NCBI GenBank assembly: GCA_964529005.1 | Contig: CAZGUH010000022.1 | Location: 1-64,000, forward strand | DNA length: 64,000 nt | From: CAZGUH01 sp964529005 | Lineage (GTDB): Bacteria; Actinomycetota; Acidimicrobiia; Acidimicrobiales; Ilumatobacteraceae | Direction of reading: 5' to 3' | In this document: positions 1 through 8,768 of the stretch, one piece after another | Numbering within the stretch: position 1 is the stretch's first letter | Layout: each line of letters opens with the position of its first letter | Translations under genes and position numbers: made by a program | The notes under the pieces: model-generated | Told to the model about the DNA's origin: nothing | The model's database searches: none | The model's input: the letters and a program-made list of their open reading frames with translations, nothing else

Positions 1-305
1 TTCACGAGTATGTGTCGGACAGATTGTGATCCTCGCCAAGGTGAGGGACGCGGCTCTCCGCTCCACATGGCGTCTCAGGACATCGAAAGGTCGCGGAGCC
101 GCGTCGCTCCTGAGTGCTTCGGGTCGTGCTGGGGTTGGCCGGTGTTGTGGTAGGCGGTCGGCGCCCGACGTCTCGAAGTCCGCAACGACCCTCAAGGTGG
201 GGTGCTCGGTGCCCGATACCTTCGACGGCGAGCGCGGTGGGCGCGGACATGATCGTGGCGATCACTTCCCCGCCCTCGTGACCGGAGGGAACCAGGGAGA
301 GGGAC
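1..305. other. Left-edge stretch without a recognisable gene
   Basis: No reading frame here has convincing protein character; the open frames are arginine-rich shadows. The only functional element I can point to is the AGGGAGAGGG purine run at 294-303, the ribosome binding site of the following gene. Confidence 0.5.
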
Positions 306-1274
306 ATGTTGGCAGGGCGTGTGCGTTCGGTCGGATTGGTGGCCATGGGGATGGTCATGACGCTGGTGGCCGCCTGGCTGGTGACCGCATGGCGAGCAGG
401 TGCAGCGCCGGGGGTGAACGAGTCGACGTTCGTGCCGATCCAGCCCGTGCGCATCCTCGATTCACGTGACTCGGTCGACGTCGGCCTCACGGGCCCGTTC
501 GCCTCGGGTGTCCCGCAGGATCTGCAGGTGACCGGGACGATCGCCACCACGACCGGCACGCAGCTCGTGGCGCCGGCGTCGGCGACAGGTGTGGCGCTCA
601 ACGTCACGGTGGTGTCGCCCCAGGCCGACGGCTTCATCTCGATCCGCCCTGCCGACGCGCCCGGGGCCCCGGCCACCTCGAGCCTCAACTTCCTCGCCGG
701 CCAAACCACGCCGAACGCCGTGCATGTGCAGCTGCCGACGACCGGCGGCGACGCCGGCAAGATCGAGATCACCTACGACGCCTACGGCCTCGCCGGACCG
801 ACCACCGACGTGCTGATCGACGTGATCGGCTATTTCACGAACGCCGGCGTGCAGGAGCTCGTCGCCGATCTGGCGGCGAAGGCCAACGCAGCTGACGTGT
901 ACACGAAGGCGCAGATCGACGCGTCGACGGCGAACGGCCTGCTCGCCGTCGGTCAGATCAACACCAATGGGTCGCTGGCGACGAACAGGACGTGGTTCGG
1001 CTCGTTCACCACAGCGCACGCCGGCACCGGCGAGTACTCGATCACGTTCCCGGGGCTGAACCCCGGGTGCGAGGGCAAGGCGCCGATCGTCGTCCTCACG
1101 CCGTTCGGCGATGCGGGCAGCGCTGTCGTCGGTGGTCCGACGACGGCATGCGGCACTGGTGACGTCACCATTCCCTACGAGCGCCTATCCGGGACTGGGA
1201 ACCTGGTCGACGGAGGGGTGCAGTTCGCGGCGTACGCGGCCCCGCGGCACGCCCTTCCTGCGTTCGCGGACTGA
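306..1274 (+). CDS. Secreted protein of Acidimicrobiia-like repeat type, function unknown
   Basis: 322 aa. The ATG lies 2 bases after a purine-rich AGGGAGAGGG run. Residues 1-35 form a signal peptide: a few arginines, then a hydrophobic core (VAMGMVMTLVAAWLVTAW) and an AGAAP cleavage region. The mature part begins with FVPIQPVRILDSRD, a segment I recall from secreted or cell-surface proteins of Ilumatobacter-like actinobacteria. It continues as a beta-rich region with the endings DVLIDVIGYF around residue 175. A short segment around 185-210 (LAAKANAADVYTKAQID) resembles the stalk linkers of tail-fibre-like proteins. The C-terminal third looks like a separate beta domain. No catalytic motif is visible. 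An exported structural or adhesin-like role is inference only. Confidence 0.75.
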   Translation: MLAGRVRSVGLVAMGMVMTLVAAWLVTAWRAGAAPGVNESTFVPIQPVRILDSRDSVDVGLTGPFASGVPQDLQVTGTIATTTGTQLVAPASATGVALNVTVVSPQADGFISIRPADAPGAPATSSLNFLAGQTTPNAVHVQLPTTGGDAGKIEITYDAYGLAGPTTDVLIDVIGYFTNAGVQELVADLAAKANAADVYTKAQIDASTANGLLAVGQINTNGSLATNRTWFGSFTTAHAGTGEYSITFPGLNPGCEGKAPIVVLTPFGDAGSAVVGGPTTACGTGDVTIPYERLSGTGNLVDGGVQFAAYAAPRHALPAFAD

Positions 1275-1295
1275 GGTGGCTTTCCACATGTGATC

Positions 1296-1336
1296 CGCCG
1301 GACGCGCGTCGTCGCGACGCGACGCTCAGTCCGGCG
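1296..1336. terminator. Candidate bidirectional terminator between convergent genes
   Basis: CGCCGGAC (1296-1303) pairs with GTCCGGCG (1329-1336). A second inverted repeat, CGCGTCG-TCG-CGACGCG, lies inside it. The hairpin sits between two convergent genes and overlaps the last codons of the leftward one. There is no T tract, as is usual in high-GC actinobacteria. Confidence 0.5.
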
Positions 1337-1784
1337 ACATGTAGGGGACGTGCGTGCCTTCGGTGGCGATCCTGTGGCGGTGGATCATCCGTCCTGTCAC
1401 CGTGGCGGGCTGGATGAGCATCCATCTGTTGCGTGGGCGAGGGGCCCACGGGTGGACATCGAGCTCCTCCCACGACCGTGTCTCCGGTGACCCGCTGGCG
1501 TCGTGGATGCGCCCGCGAACGAGAACACTCCACCCCGACTCGGCGACGTTGTCGGTGTGATCACATTCGAATGCCACGACGGACCCCGAGCGGATGGCGG
1601 CCAGCGACGTGTCGTCAGCCGTGCGGAACACGATGCGGCGGTGCGACACGGCGGCGTTCACCGGCAGCATCGTGATCGCGTCATCGGCGACGAAGCCCAC
1701 CCGTCCGAAGCGTGCTCTGCTGAGCAGGCGCCAGCAGGCCTCGGCGTCCAACTCGTCGACGGTGATCTCGTATTCGTCGTTCAT
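1326..1784 (-). CDS. Pyridoxamine 5'-phosphate oxidase-like FMN-binding split-barrel protein
   Basis: 152 aa from the ATG at 1784; a TTG two codons upstream is possible but unnecessary. The opening (CWRLLSRARFGRVGFVADD), followed by a PVNAAVSHRRIVFRT stretch, is the typical start of the single-domain PNPOx-like family of about 130-150 aa proteins. In this family a six-stranded split barrel binds FMN or F420 at the dimer interface. SGWSVLVRGR at about residue 85 fits the second barrel half. The substrate cannot be told from sequence; family members reduce quinones or F420-linked substrates, or act as flavin sensors. It stands alone, convergent with the secreted-protein gene and downstream of the copper-protein pair. 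Confidence 0.75.
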   Translation of the reverse strand: MNDEYEITVDELDAEACWRLLSRARFGRVGFVADDAITMLPVNAAVSHRRIVFRTADDTSLAAIRSGSVVAFECDHTDNVAESGWSVLVRGRIHDASGSPETRSWEELDVHPWAPRPRNRWMLIQPATVTGRMIHRHRIATEGTHVPYMSPD

Positions 1785-1815
1785 GTCCAACCGCTTTCCG
1801 ACAGATCGGCCGTGG

Positions 1816-2301
1816 TCATTCGACCGTGAGCTGAGCCTCCATGCCAGCCTCGCGGTGTCCTGGGATCTGGCAATACATCGTGTACTCGCCCGCGGTGAGG
1901 CTGCTCGCGTCGAGTGTCGCCGCGTCGCCGGGGGACAGCAGCGGCGTCGCGATGCCTTCGACGGCGAGGTCGTGAGGGACGCTGCCCGCGTTCGTCACCG
2001 TCAACGTTCCCCCGGCAGCCAGCGTGACTGCTGGCGGAGAGATGGAGAACTCGGTCAACGACACGGTGACCGGGGCGGAAGCATTGCCGCCGGCGGGGAT
2101 GGCGCGATGCTCGTCGATGGCGCGGGTGGCGAGGCTCATGGCGATCACGGCGAGGAACACGGCCACCATCGCGATCGCGAGCGCGATCACGGCGATCGCC
2201 TCGAACGTGATGCCGTCACGGGGAGCGGTGGCGTTGGCGGGCTCGTGAACGGCGTCCGCTTCACGGGCGCCGGGGGCCTCGGGGGTCACGACGTCGGTCA
2301 T
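1816..2301 (-). CDS. Membrane-anchored cupredoxin (plastocyanin-like) protein
   Basis: 161 aa from the ATG at 2301, which overlaps the stop of the multicopper oxidase gene by 4 bases (ATGA), so the two are translationally coupled. One transmembrane helix (about residues 30-58, AIAVIALAIAMVAVFLAVIAMS) anchors the protein. The outer domain (about 75-161) has the type-1 copper ligands in cupredoxin order: His in VPHDLAVEG, then Cys, His and Met in MYCQIPGHREAGM. The context says it is the electron partner of the adjacent oxidase; that is inference, but co-translation makes it likely. A longer open frame upstream lies inside the oxidase gene and is not used. Confidence 0.8.
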   Translation of the reverse strand: MTDVVTPEAPGAREADAVHEPANATAPRDGITFEAIAVIALAIAMVAVFLAVIAMSLATRAIDEHRAIPAGGNASAPVTVSLTEFSISPPAVTLAAGGTLTVTNAGSVPHDLAVEGIATPLLSPGDAATLDASSLTAGEYTMYCQIPGHREAGMEAQLTVE

Positions 2302-3377
2302 GAGTCCTCCTCGACGATCAAGACCGAGACCATGCCGAACATGCCGTGCGGGCTCTCGGCGTGGGTGAGGATGTGGCAGTGGAACGCCCACAAACCGGGG
2401 TTGTCGGCGGCGACGATGGCGTCCCACCTCTCGCCGGGAGCGACGGTGATCGTGTCGCACCGGAACGGTTGTGGCAGGGGATAGCCGTCACGGGCGAACA
2501 CCTCGAACGTCAGGCCGTGGAGGTGGATCGGATGCACCATGTTCCCTTCGTTCATGAAGCGGAACCGCACCCGCTCGCCGAGCTTGGCGATGTATGCCGA
2601 CGTGGCCGGAAAGCCCTTCCCGTTGATCGTGTAGCCGCCGAGGGCGTCGTTGAGGATGTAGAGGTAGTCGCGGTCGTACGGTGGTTCGGCCGAGCGGTCC
2701 GCGGGTTCGACGATCAACGCTCCCAGCAGCCCCCGCGACACCTGCTCCGCCGCGTTGTGGTGCGAGTGGTACATGTGGCTGCCGAAGGGTCCGGGGATGA
2801 ACTCGTAGGTGTACGTGGTTCCCGGCTTGATCGGGGGCTGAGTCACGAACGGCACGCCGTCTTGGTCGTTGGGGACACGCTGGCCGTGCCAGTGCACCGA
2901 GGTGCTCTCGGCGAGCTGGTTGGTGACCTCGACGCGCACGCGCTGGCCCTCCACGACCCGCAGCGTCGGTCCGGGCACCATGCCGTTGTACGCCATCGCC
3001 TTGCGCACGTCGCCGGGCGTGACCTCCCAATCGACCTCGCTGCACGTCAGGCGGAACACCCGTGTGTCACCGTCCATCTCCCACGCGAGGTCTTGCGCGC
3101 CGACGCCTGCGGTGATCGGCTCGGTGACGTTGGCGAGGAACGCTTTGATCCCGTCCTCGTGCATCGCGTCCATCGCGTCCACGTCGACCGGTTCGCTGGG
3201 GCTGGTGGGGCTCGGAGCATGACCACTGTGGTCGTCTGCTCGTGCCGCGGGATCGGTCGGCCAGGCCGCGACGGCCGCCCCGCCGGTCACCGCCGCCCCG
3301 CCGATGGCGCCTGCCATCAGCCCGACGAAGAGACGTCGGTCCACCGTGGCTTGTCCGCGTGAAGACTGATCCGCCAT
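2298..3377 (-). CDS. Two-domain multicopper oxidase, Tat-exported
   Basis: 359 aa from the ATG at 3377, which is preceded by GAGGAGGAGC. The N-terminus has a twin-arginine-like signal (VDRRLFVGLMAGAIGG). Four copper motifs are present: HWHGQ near residue 161, HMYHSHH near 200, HPIHLHG near 280 and HCHILTHAESPHGM near 329. The last supplies the type-1 Cys/His/Met, and the His pairs build the type-2/3 trinuclear site. The size, with only two cupredoxin domains, matches two-domain laccase-like oxidases rather than three-domain laccases. A role in periplasmic or extracellular oxidation of Cu(I), Mn or phenolics is family knowledge; the true substrate is unknown. It is the first gene of a two-gene operon with the cupredoxin. 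Confidence 0.85.
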   Translation of the reverse strand: MADQSSRGQATVDRRLFVGLMAGAIGGAAVTGGAAVAAWPTDPAARADDHSGHAPSPTSPSEPVDVDAMDAMHEDGIKAFLANVTEPITAGVGAQDLAWEMDGDTRVFRLTCSEVDWEVTPGDVRKAMAYNGMVPGPTLRVVEGQRVRVEVTNQLAESTSVHWHGQRVPNDQDGVPFVTQPPIKPGTTYTYEFIPGPFGSHMYHSHHNAAEQVSRGLLGALIVEPADRSAEPPYDRDYLYILNDALGGYTINGKGFPATSAYIAKLGERVRFRFMNEGNMVHPIHLHGLTFEVFARDGYPLPQPFRCDTITVAPGERWDAIVAADNPGLWAFHCHILTHAESPHGMFGMVSVLIVEEDS

Positions 3378-3530
3378 CGAGCGAGCTCCTCCTCGTTGCC
3401 GTGTCGACGCTCCATTGCGCCGACGCCGGGAACGTAACGACGAGCGTCCTCTGCTCGGCAGGGCCAAAAGTCCCGCCCGCTCGGCGTGAGCCGGATGTCA
3501 CATCGCGATCGGGCCCGATCGACGCGCCCC

Positions 3531-4742
3531 CTACGAACGCGAGTCGCCGCCGGCCGCGATGGCGGCGATGGCCTCGCTGTCGTAGCCCAGTTCTCGAAGG
3601 ATCTCCTCGCCGTGCTCACCGACGAGCGGCGCGGGGCGGTGATCGTCGGCGGGTGTCGCCGAGAAGATCGTCGACTGCCTGATCGCTCGATACGGACCGA
3701 TCACTGGGTGCTGCGCGTCGCGCAACACGCCTCGGTGACGAGACGGTTCGTCGACGATTTCGGCCAGCGATGGTACGGCCGCGGCCGGCACGTCCAACTC
3801 CTCGCACAGCCGCAGCCAGTGTGCGGTCGTCTGCGTGGCGACGAGCTCGGCGAGCTCGGCGTAGACGGCATCCGCCTGGCGCAGGCGTTCGCTGTGGCTG
3901 CGGTGCCACGGTTGGCTGAGCAGGTGTTCCCGACCTGTGGCGCCGTAGAGAGCGCGCCAATGCGCGTCGGTGTACGGCATGAGAGCGATCCAGCCGTCGC
4001 TGGTGCGATGCGGGCCGCGGTGGGCGCTGAGGACACGGCTGTAACCCGGCTGCCCACCCGGGAACGTCGCCGCGGCGAGATGTTCGACGAGGTTGAAGCC
4101 CAGCATGGTGTCGAACATCGGAACCTCGACCCGCTGGCCGCGGCCGGACGATGCTCGGTGAAGAAGCGCGGCAAGGGCCGCGTTCACGAGCGCGAGCCCG
4201 GTGACCTTGTCGGCGACGGCCGTGGGCATGAAACGCATGCCCGACCCCGCCTGCTCGTTCAAGGCGGGAAGGCCGACCTGCGCCTGGACGAGGTCGTCGT
4301 AGACGGGTCGATCGGCGTCCGCAGAGTCCGACCGGAAGCCGCCCGCCCGGCAATACACCAACCTCGGGTTGATCGACGCCACGTCGTCGTAGGTGAGGCC
4401 CAGCCGTGCGAGGGCCTTCGGACGCAGGTTCGTGATCAGGAGATCGGCGGTGGCCAGCAAGCGTGTCATCACGTCTCGGCCCGTCTCGTGCTTCAGATCG
4501 AGGCAGATCGACCGCTTGTTGGCGTGGAGGTTGAGCGCGACGCCGGAGAGGTGTGGGTGTTCGCCGCCGCCGATCTTCCGGCTCCCGTCGCCCGCTGCAT
4601 CCTCGACCTTGATGACATCGGCGCCGAGGCCGGCGAGGATCTGGCCGGCATAGGGAGCCATGACGACCGTCGCGAGCTCGACCACCCTCGTGCCGACGAG
4701 GGGCCCATGGCGTTCGGTATCCGAGGAGTGTGGCGCGCTCAA
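3531..4742 (-). CDS. CaiB/BaiF family III CoA-transferase
   Basis: 403 aa, the normal length for the family. The start is a TTG at 4742 overlapping the upstream stop (TTGA), so it is translationally coupled to the ThDP enzyme gene. The N-terminal Rossmann half opens with GTRVVELATVVMAPYAGQIL and contains GLGADVIKVE. The expected catalytic aspartate lies in VYDDLVQAQ (about residue 150). The C-terminal half has the GWIALMPYTDAHW segment typical of the family. It moves CoA from a donor thioester to a carboxylic acid. Third gene of the leftward aldehyde dehydrogenase / ThDP enzyme / CoA-transferase operon, it probably activates an acid intermediate of that pathway. Confidence 0.88.
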   Translation of the reverse strand: MSAPHSSDTERHGPLVGTRVVELATVVMAPYAGQILAGLGADVIKVEDAAGDGSRKIGGGEHPHLSGVALNLHANKRSICLDLKHETGRDVMTRLLATADLLITNLRPKALARLGLTYDDVASINPRLVYCRAGGFRSDSADADRPVYDDLVQAQVGLPALNEQAGSGMRFMPTAVADKVTGLALVNAALAALLHRASSGRGQRVEVPMFDTMLGFNLVEHLAAATFPGGQPGYSRVLSAHRGPHRTSDGWIALMPYTDAHWRALYGATGREHLLSQPWHRSHSERLRQADAVYAELAELVATQTTAHWLRLCEELDVPAAAVPSLAEIVDEPSRHRGVLRDAQHPVIGPYRAIRQSTIFSATPADDHRPAPLVGEHGEEILRELGYDSEAIAAIAAGGDSRS

Positions 4743-6418
4743 TCGTCGAGACGGAGGTCGGGGGTGAGCTGGCGAGGATCTGTGCGGACGTCGATCACGG
4801 CCGGGCCATCATGGCGCCGGGCGAGCTCGAACGCCTCGGCGAACTCGGCGGTCGCGGTGACCGTCGAACCGAACGCTCCGAAGGACCGTGCGTAGGCGGC
4901 GAAGTCGGGATTGTGCAACGCGGTGGCGATGCGCCGGCCGGGATAGGCCCGCTCCTGGTGCATCCGGATCGTGCCGAACATCGAGTTGTTCACCACGACG
5001 ACGACGAGCCGAAGCTTGTTCTGGACCGCCGTGGCCAACTCGCTGCCGCTCATGAGGAAGCACCCATCGCCCGCGAACGTCACGACGGGGCGATCGGGAT
5101 GCAGCGCCGCGGCCGCGAGACCCGCGGGCAGCCCATACCCCATGGCGCCGTTGCGCGGCGCGAGCTGCGTCCCGAACTGACGGAACTCGAAGAAGCGTTG
5201 GAGCCACACCGTGTAGTTGCCGGCCCCGTTGGTGACGATCGCGTCATCGGGAAGCTGCTCACGGACGTGGCGCACGATCGCAGCGAGATCGACGTCGAGG
5301 TCCGACGGAGCCGGCGTGCTGAACCTCACCTGTTCGGTGCGGAGCGCATCGAGCCACTCCTGGCGTGACGCGCTGGTCGGGAGCTTCGTGTCCCGCAACG
5401 CACGCGCGGCGGCGCGGAGGTCGCAGTGGATCCCTTCGTGTGGCGCCCAGTATCGACCGAGTTCCTCGGCGTCGTTCGAGACGAGCACCAGCCGTTGGCG
5501 CCCGTCCATGATCGTGTACCCGTTGGTCGTCGGATCGTCGAGACGCGGCCCGAACGCCACGACGAGATCTGCCTCGCCGACGCGCTCGCGCAGGCGCGCG
5601 CTGCAGCCGAGGCCGAGGTAGCCGGCATAGCAGCGGTTCGAGTTGTCGACAGCGTCGTGCCAACGAAACGCCGCGGCCAGCGGCACGTCGTTGGCGTCCG
5701 CGAACGCGACGATGCCGTCTCCGACGTCGTGGCTCCATCCGGGGCCACCGACGACGACGACGGGGCGGCGCGACTGCTCGAGTGCCCGGACGAGCAGCTC
5801 CCGGTCTGGGGTCGAGAGAACGGGACGCGACGGGCGCACAGCGGCCGAGACCGGCGTATCGGTTTCCTCCGCGAGGACGTCCTCGGGAACGACCAGGACG
5901 ACCGGGCCCGGCCGTCCGGCGTGCGCGTCGTAGACGGCGCGCGCGACGTGCTCGGGGATCCGGTCCGCGTCCATGATCGTCACGACGCTCTTCGCCGAGT
6001 CGCCGAACACCATCCGGAAGTCCATCTCCTGGAAGGCGTTCCGGCCGAGATGGGCGCGCGCGACCTGACCCACGACGAGGATCAGCGGGGTGCCGTCCTG
6101 GTGCGCGGTGTGCAGAGCGATGCTGGCGTGGGTCGCCCCCGGGCCGCGCGTGACGAGGCAGACAGCGGCGCGGCCGGTGAGCTTTCCCGCGGCTTCCGCC
6201 ATGTTCGCCGCGGCTGCTTCGTGCCGTGTGGTGACGAGACGAGCGGCGCCCTCGCCGCGCTGCTGGATGTCGTACAACGCGTCGAGGATGGGCAAGAAGC
6301 TCTCGCCGGGAACGCATGTCCACAGCGGCACGTCGTGGGCGAGCAGGCTCTCGACCAGGGCCATGCCTCCCGTGCGGGCGCGCACGGGCACGTCCGTCGG
6401 TCCTGCTCGATCGGTCAT
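4739..6418 (-). CDS. Thiamine diphosphate-dependent enzyme, acetolactate synthase-like
   Basis: 559 aa. The ATG at 6418 is chosen because GAGGAGAGAG sits directly before it; a GTG at 6433 would put the ribosome binding site inside the gene. It has three classic domains. The N-terminal pyrimidine domain carries the ThDP-activating Glu in RHEAAAANMAEAAG (about residue 60), the middle domain is of TPP-M type, and the C-terminal domain has GDGCFLMSG...NNSMFG (about 445-475) for Mg-ThDP binding. The family includes acetolactate synthase, glyoxylate carboligase, benzoylformate decarboxylase and related lyases; the reaction cannot be chosen from sequence alone. Placed between aldehyde dehydrogenase and CoA-transferase, a 2-oxoacid decarboxylase or carboligase making an aldehyde would fit. 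Confidence 0.85.
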   Translation of the reverse strand: MTDRAGPTDVPVRARTGGMALVESLLAHDVPLWTCVPGESFLPILDALYDIQQRGEGAARLVTTRHEAAAANMAEAAGKLTGRAAVCLVTRGPGATHASIALHTAHQDGTPLILVVGQVARAHLGRNAFQEMDFRMVFGDSAKSVVTIMDADRIPEHVARAVYDAHAGRPGPVVLVVPEDVLAEETDTPVSAAVRPSRPVLSTPDRELLVRALEQSRRPVVVVGGPGWSHDVGDGIVAFADANDVPLAAAFRWHDAVDNSNRCYAGYLGLGCSARLRERVGEADLVVAFGPRLDDPTTNGYTIMDGRQRLVLVSNDAEELGRYWAPHEGIHCDLRAAARALRDTKLPTSASRQEWLDALRTEQVRFSTPAPSDLDVDLAAIVRHVREQLPDDAIVTNGAGNYTVWLQRFFEFRQFGTQLAPRNGAMGYGLPAGLAAAALHPDRPVVTFAGDGCFLMSGSELATAVQNKLRLVVVVVNNSMFGTIRMHQERAYPGRRIATALHNPDFAAYARSFGAFGSTVTATAEFAEAFELARRHDGPAVIDVRTDPRQLTPDLRLDD

Positions 6419-6466
6419 CGTCTCTCTCCTCACTGTGCTGTTCGGATGTCGTCGTGCGGGCGTCGG

Positions 6467-7915
6467 TCACGCGTCACGAAGCACCGGCGGCAACAACACG
6501 TCGGGGAAGTCCTGATACGCCAGCGGGCGCAGGAAGCGTCGAATCGCCGCCGTCCCCACCGACGTGTGCTGCGACGAACTGCTCGCGGGATAGGGCCCGC
6601 CGTGGTGCATGGCGGCGTCGACCGCGACGCCGGTCGGAACGCCGCCGTAGACCAGACGGCCGACCTTGCCAGCGAGCACCGCGACCGCGCGCGTCACCCA
6701 CTCGTCCGACGGCGATCCGTGCACGGCGCCGGTGAGGTTGCCGTCGAGCGCGGCGAGGACGGCGGTCAACTCCGCGACGTCGCGCGTGGCGACGACGACG
6801 GTGGCAGGTCCGAACATCTCCGCCCGCAGGCTCGCGTCGGCGAGGAATGCCGGCGCATCGACGGTGACCACGACGGACGGCGCCGCGAAGCCCGCTGCGT
6901 CGGCGTTCCCTTCGATCAGCTCGTGCCCTGATCGCCTCAGTCGCTCGAGCGCGTCGACGAACTGGTGATGGATCCGCTCCGTGAGGAGGAACGCCGGCGT
7001 CGCCTCCGCCACGGCAGACGTGAGCTCGCTGACGAACGCTGCGGCCTCTTCGGAGGGGACGACGATCAGGCCCGGTTTCGTGCAGAACTGGCCTCCTCCG
7101 AGCGTGACCGAGGCCGCGATCGTGCGTGCGATCGCCGCGACATCGGAGAACGCCGAAGGCCCGAGGACCACGGGATTGATGCTGCCCTGCTCGGCGAACA
7201 CGGGGATCGGAGCAGCGCGCCGTGCCGCGAGATCGGTGATCGCGCGGCCGCCAACAGTCGAGCCCGTGAACCCGATCGCTGCGACGGATGGATGGCACAC
7301 GAGAGCCCGTCCGGTGTCGAGTCCGCCGTGAACGACCTGCACGGCGTCATCCGGGAAACCTGCTGACGTCAGCGAGCGCCGCAGGTGGTCGACGACGAGC
7401 TCGGACGTCTGCGGGTGTCCGGGATGGGCCTTGACGATCACGGGGCAACCGGCCGCGAGCGCCGACGCGGTGTCGCCGCCTGCGGCGCCGAACGCGAACG
7501 GGAAGTTCGACGCCGTGAAGACGCCCACCACACCGAGCGGCACGTTCATGCGCCGGAGGTCACGAGCCGGTCCGCCGGGAGGAAGCTTGGACGCCACGAT
7601 GTCGAGGTGGTCGCCGGTGCGGACCAACGCCGCGAACGCTCGCAGCTGCGCGGTGGTGCGGGCGACCTCGCCGACGAGCCGCTGACGTCCCAGCGCGGTC
7701 TCCGCGTCGGCGATCGCGACGAGCGCCTCTGCGTCGTCGTCGAGCGCCGCGGCGGCAGCGGTCAACCCCCGGTCGATCAGCGCGGATCCGAGGGATGCCA
7801 TCGCGCTCGCCGCGTGCGCGGCCCGTGCGACGGCCTTGCCGACAGCGTTCTCGTCCGCCTCGTCGAACGGGGGGCCGAAGGCGAGACCGGATCGTGGATC
7901 GACGGAACGGATCAC
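6467..7915 (-). CDS. NAD(P)-dependent aldehyde dehydrogenase, ketoglutarate semialdehyde type
   Basis: 482 aa from a GTG at 7915 with AAAGGTG upstream. It lacks the usual long N-terminus and has the signatures of the 2,5-dioxovalerate / alpha-ketoglutaric semialdehyde dehydrogenase branch. GVFTASNFPFAFGAAGGD is the cofactor-site Asn region, FTGSTVGGR the nucleotide fold, FAEQGSINPVV carries the general-base Glu (about residue 239), and GGGQFCTKPG the catalytic Cys (about 278). First gene of the leftward operon, transcribed divergently from the Lrp-type regulator, which probably controls it. It oxidises an aldehyde to an acid, plausibly the product of the neighbouring ThDP enzyme. Confidence 0.87.
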   Translation of the reverse strand: MIRSVDPRSGLAFGPPFDEADENAVGKAVARAAHAASAMASLGSALIDRGLTAAAAALDDDAEALVAIADAETALGRQRLVGEVARTTAQLRAFAALVRTGDHLDIVASKLPPGGPARDLRRMNVPLGVVGVFTASNFPFAFGAAGGDTASALAAGCPVIVKAHPGHPQTSELVVDHLRRSLTSAGFPDDAVQVVHGGLDTGRALVCHPSVAAIGFTGSTVGGRAITDLAARRAAPIPVFAEQGSINPVVLGPSAFSDVAAIARTIAASVTLGGGQFCTKPGLIVVPSEEAAAFVSELTSAVAEATPAFLLTERIHHQFVDALERLRRSGHELIEGNADAAGFAAPSVVVTVDAPAFLADASLRAEMFGPATVVVATRDVAELTAVLAALDGNLTGAVHGSPSDEWVTRAVAVLAGKVGRLVYGGVPTGVAVDAAMHHGGPYPASSSSQHTSVGTAAIRRFLRPLAYQDFPDVLLPPVLRDA

Positions 7916-8078
7916 GAGGACACCTTTCGCAGCGAGACGAGACGTGACACCGCCGGAGAGCAGAGCATGGGATCAACTGGGCCAGCAAAGAAAATGATCA
8001 ATAGTGGCGAGGCTGGGCGCTTTTCGTGCTCGTGAACGTGCTCGATTGCACTCAACACGCGCTATTTGGGCCCGTCAC

Positions 8079-8091
8079 TATGCTCGATGCG
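8079..8091 (+). promoter_or_regulatory. -10 element of a likely leaderless promoter
   Basis: TATGCT (8079-8084) fits the actinobacterial TAnnnT -10 consensus. It is followed by exactly 7 bases and then the ATG at 8092, the spacing expected when transcription starts on the start codon. No good -35 hexamer and no ribosome binding site is visible. Confidence 0.5.
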
Positions 8092-8574
8092 ATGACGACG
8101 TCACGCCCACTCGACGACATCGACCGAGAGATCCTCGCTCTCTTGCGGGAGAACGGTCGCCGCACGGTGAAGGACATCGCGGAACGGGTCGGACTCTCCA
8201 CCGCGCCGGTGAACCGCCGGATCGAGCGGCTGGAGAAGACCGGCGTGATCCTCGGGTACTCCGCCCGCATCGCCCAGATCGGACCCTCGATCGAAGCGTT
8301 CACCGAACTCCGCTACACGGGGAGCATGGATCAAGAAGAGATCCTCGCCCACCTGACGCGCATTCCTGAGGTGCAGGGGGCGTACTCGATGGCGGGAGAC
8401 ACCGACGCGCTCGTTCACATCCGGGCCGACGACGTCAACCACCTCCAGCGCGTCATCTCCAAGATTCGCAAGCAGCCGAACCTCGTGAGCAGCCGCACGC
8501 TGATCGTCCTCAACAAGCGTCTCGGCATGCGACGGATGGCCCCCGGCGACGACGGCGCCCACGCCGACGGGTGA
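8092..8574 (+). CDS. Lrp/AsnC family transcriptional regulator
   Basis: 160 aa, normal for the family. An N-terminal helix-turn-helix (LDDIDREILALLRENGRR, then IAERVGLSTAPVNRRIERLE, about residues 8-50) is followed by the RAM/AsnC effector domain (about 65-150, with the GAYSMAGDTDALVHIRADD core). The ATG at 8092 is preferred over 8080 and 8026 because a -10-like TATGCT ends 7 bases before it, which suggests a leaderless mRNA. It is divergent from the aldehyde dehydrogenase operon and lies just upstream of the ABC importer genes. Lrp-type proteins in catabolic loci usually sense a substrate or intermediate; control of the whole island is inference. Confidence 0.88.
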   Translation: MTTSRPLDDIDREILALLRENGRRTVKDIAERVGLSTAPVNRRIERLEKTGVILGYSARIAQIGPSIEAFTELRYTGSMDQEEILAHLTRIPEVQGAYSMAGDTDALVHIRADDVNHLQRVISKIRKQPNLVSSRTLIVLNKRLGMRRMAPGDDGAHADG

Positions 8575-8651
8575 GCGATCTGCCGATGTGCTGAATGTGG
8601 CCGGTGCGCACACCAAACCGCGCGTAGCACGGCCGCGACGCTCGTTGCAGT

Positions 8652-8661
8652 CCCAATTGGG
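8652..8661. promoter_or_regulatory. Palindrome upstream of ABC importer promoter
   Basis: CCCAATTGGG is a perfect 10-base palindrome 19 bases upstream of the -35 hexamer of the importer operon. It could be an operator, but it is short enough to need testing. Confidence 0.3.
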
Positions 8662-8680
8662 CACCGATTCTTCCTTTTTG

Positions 8681-8709
8681 TTGCGCCGATGTGGGGTGTG
8701 TCTTACCTT
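8681..8709 (+). promoter_or_regulatory. Promoter of the ABC importer operon
   Basis: TTGCGC (8681-8686), a 17-base spacer and TACCTT (8704-8709) give a good housekeeping-sigma promoter. The same layout recurs before other genes of the island. Confidence 0.55.
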
Positions 8710-8768
8710 CGCCTCCCATCGGAGCCCGGCCCGGGGGCCGCGCACAATCGTGTCAGGGGGACATGGCA

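Noticed and set aside
26..469. Possible gene upstream of and overlapping the secreted protein
   Set aside because: No recognisable domain, no ribosome binding site, and it runs through the signal-peptide region of the real gene in another frame.
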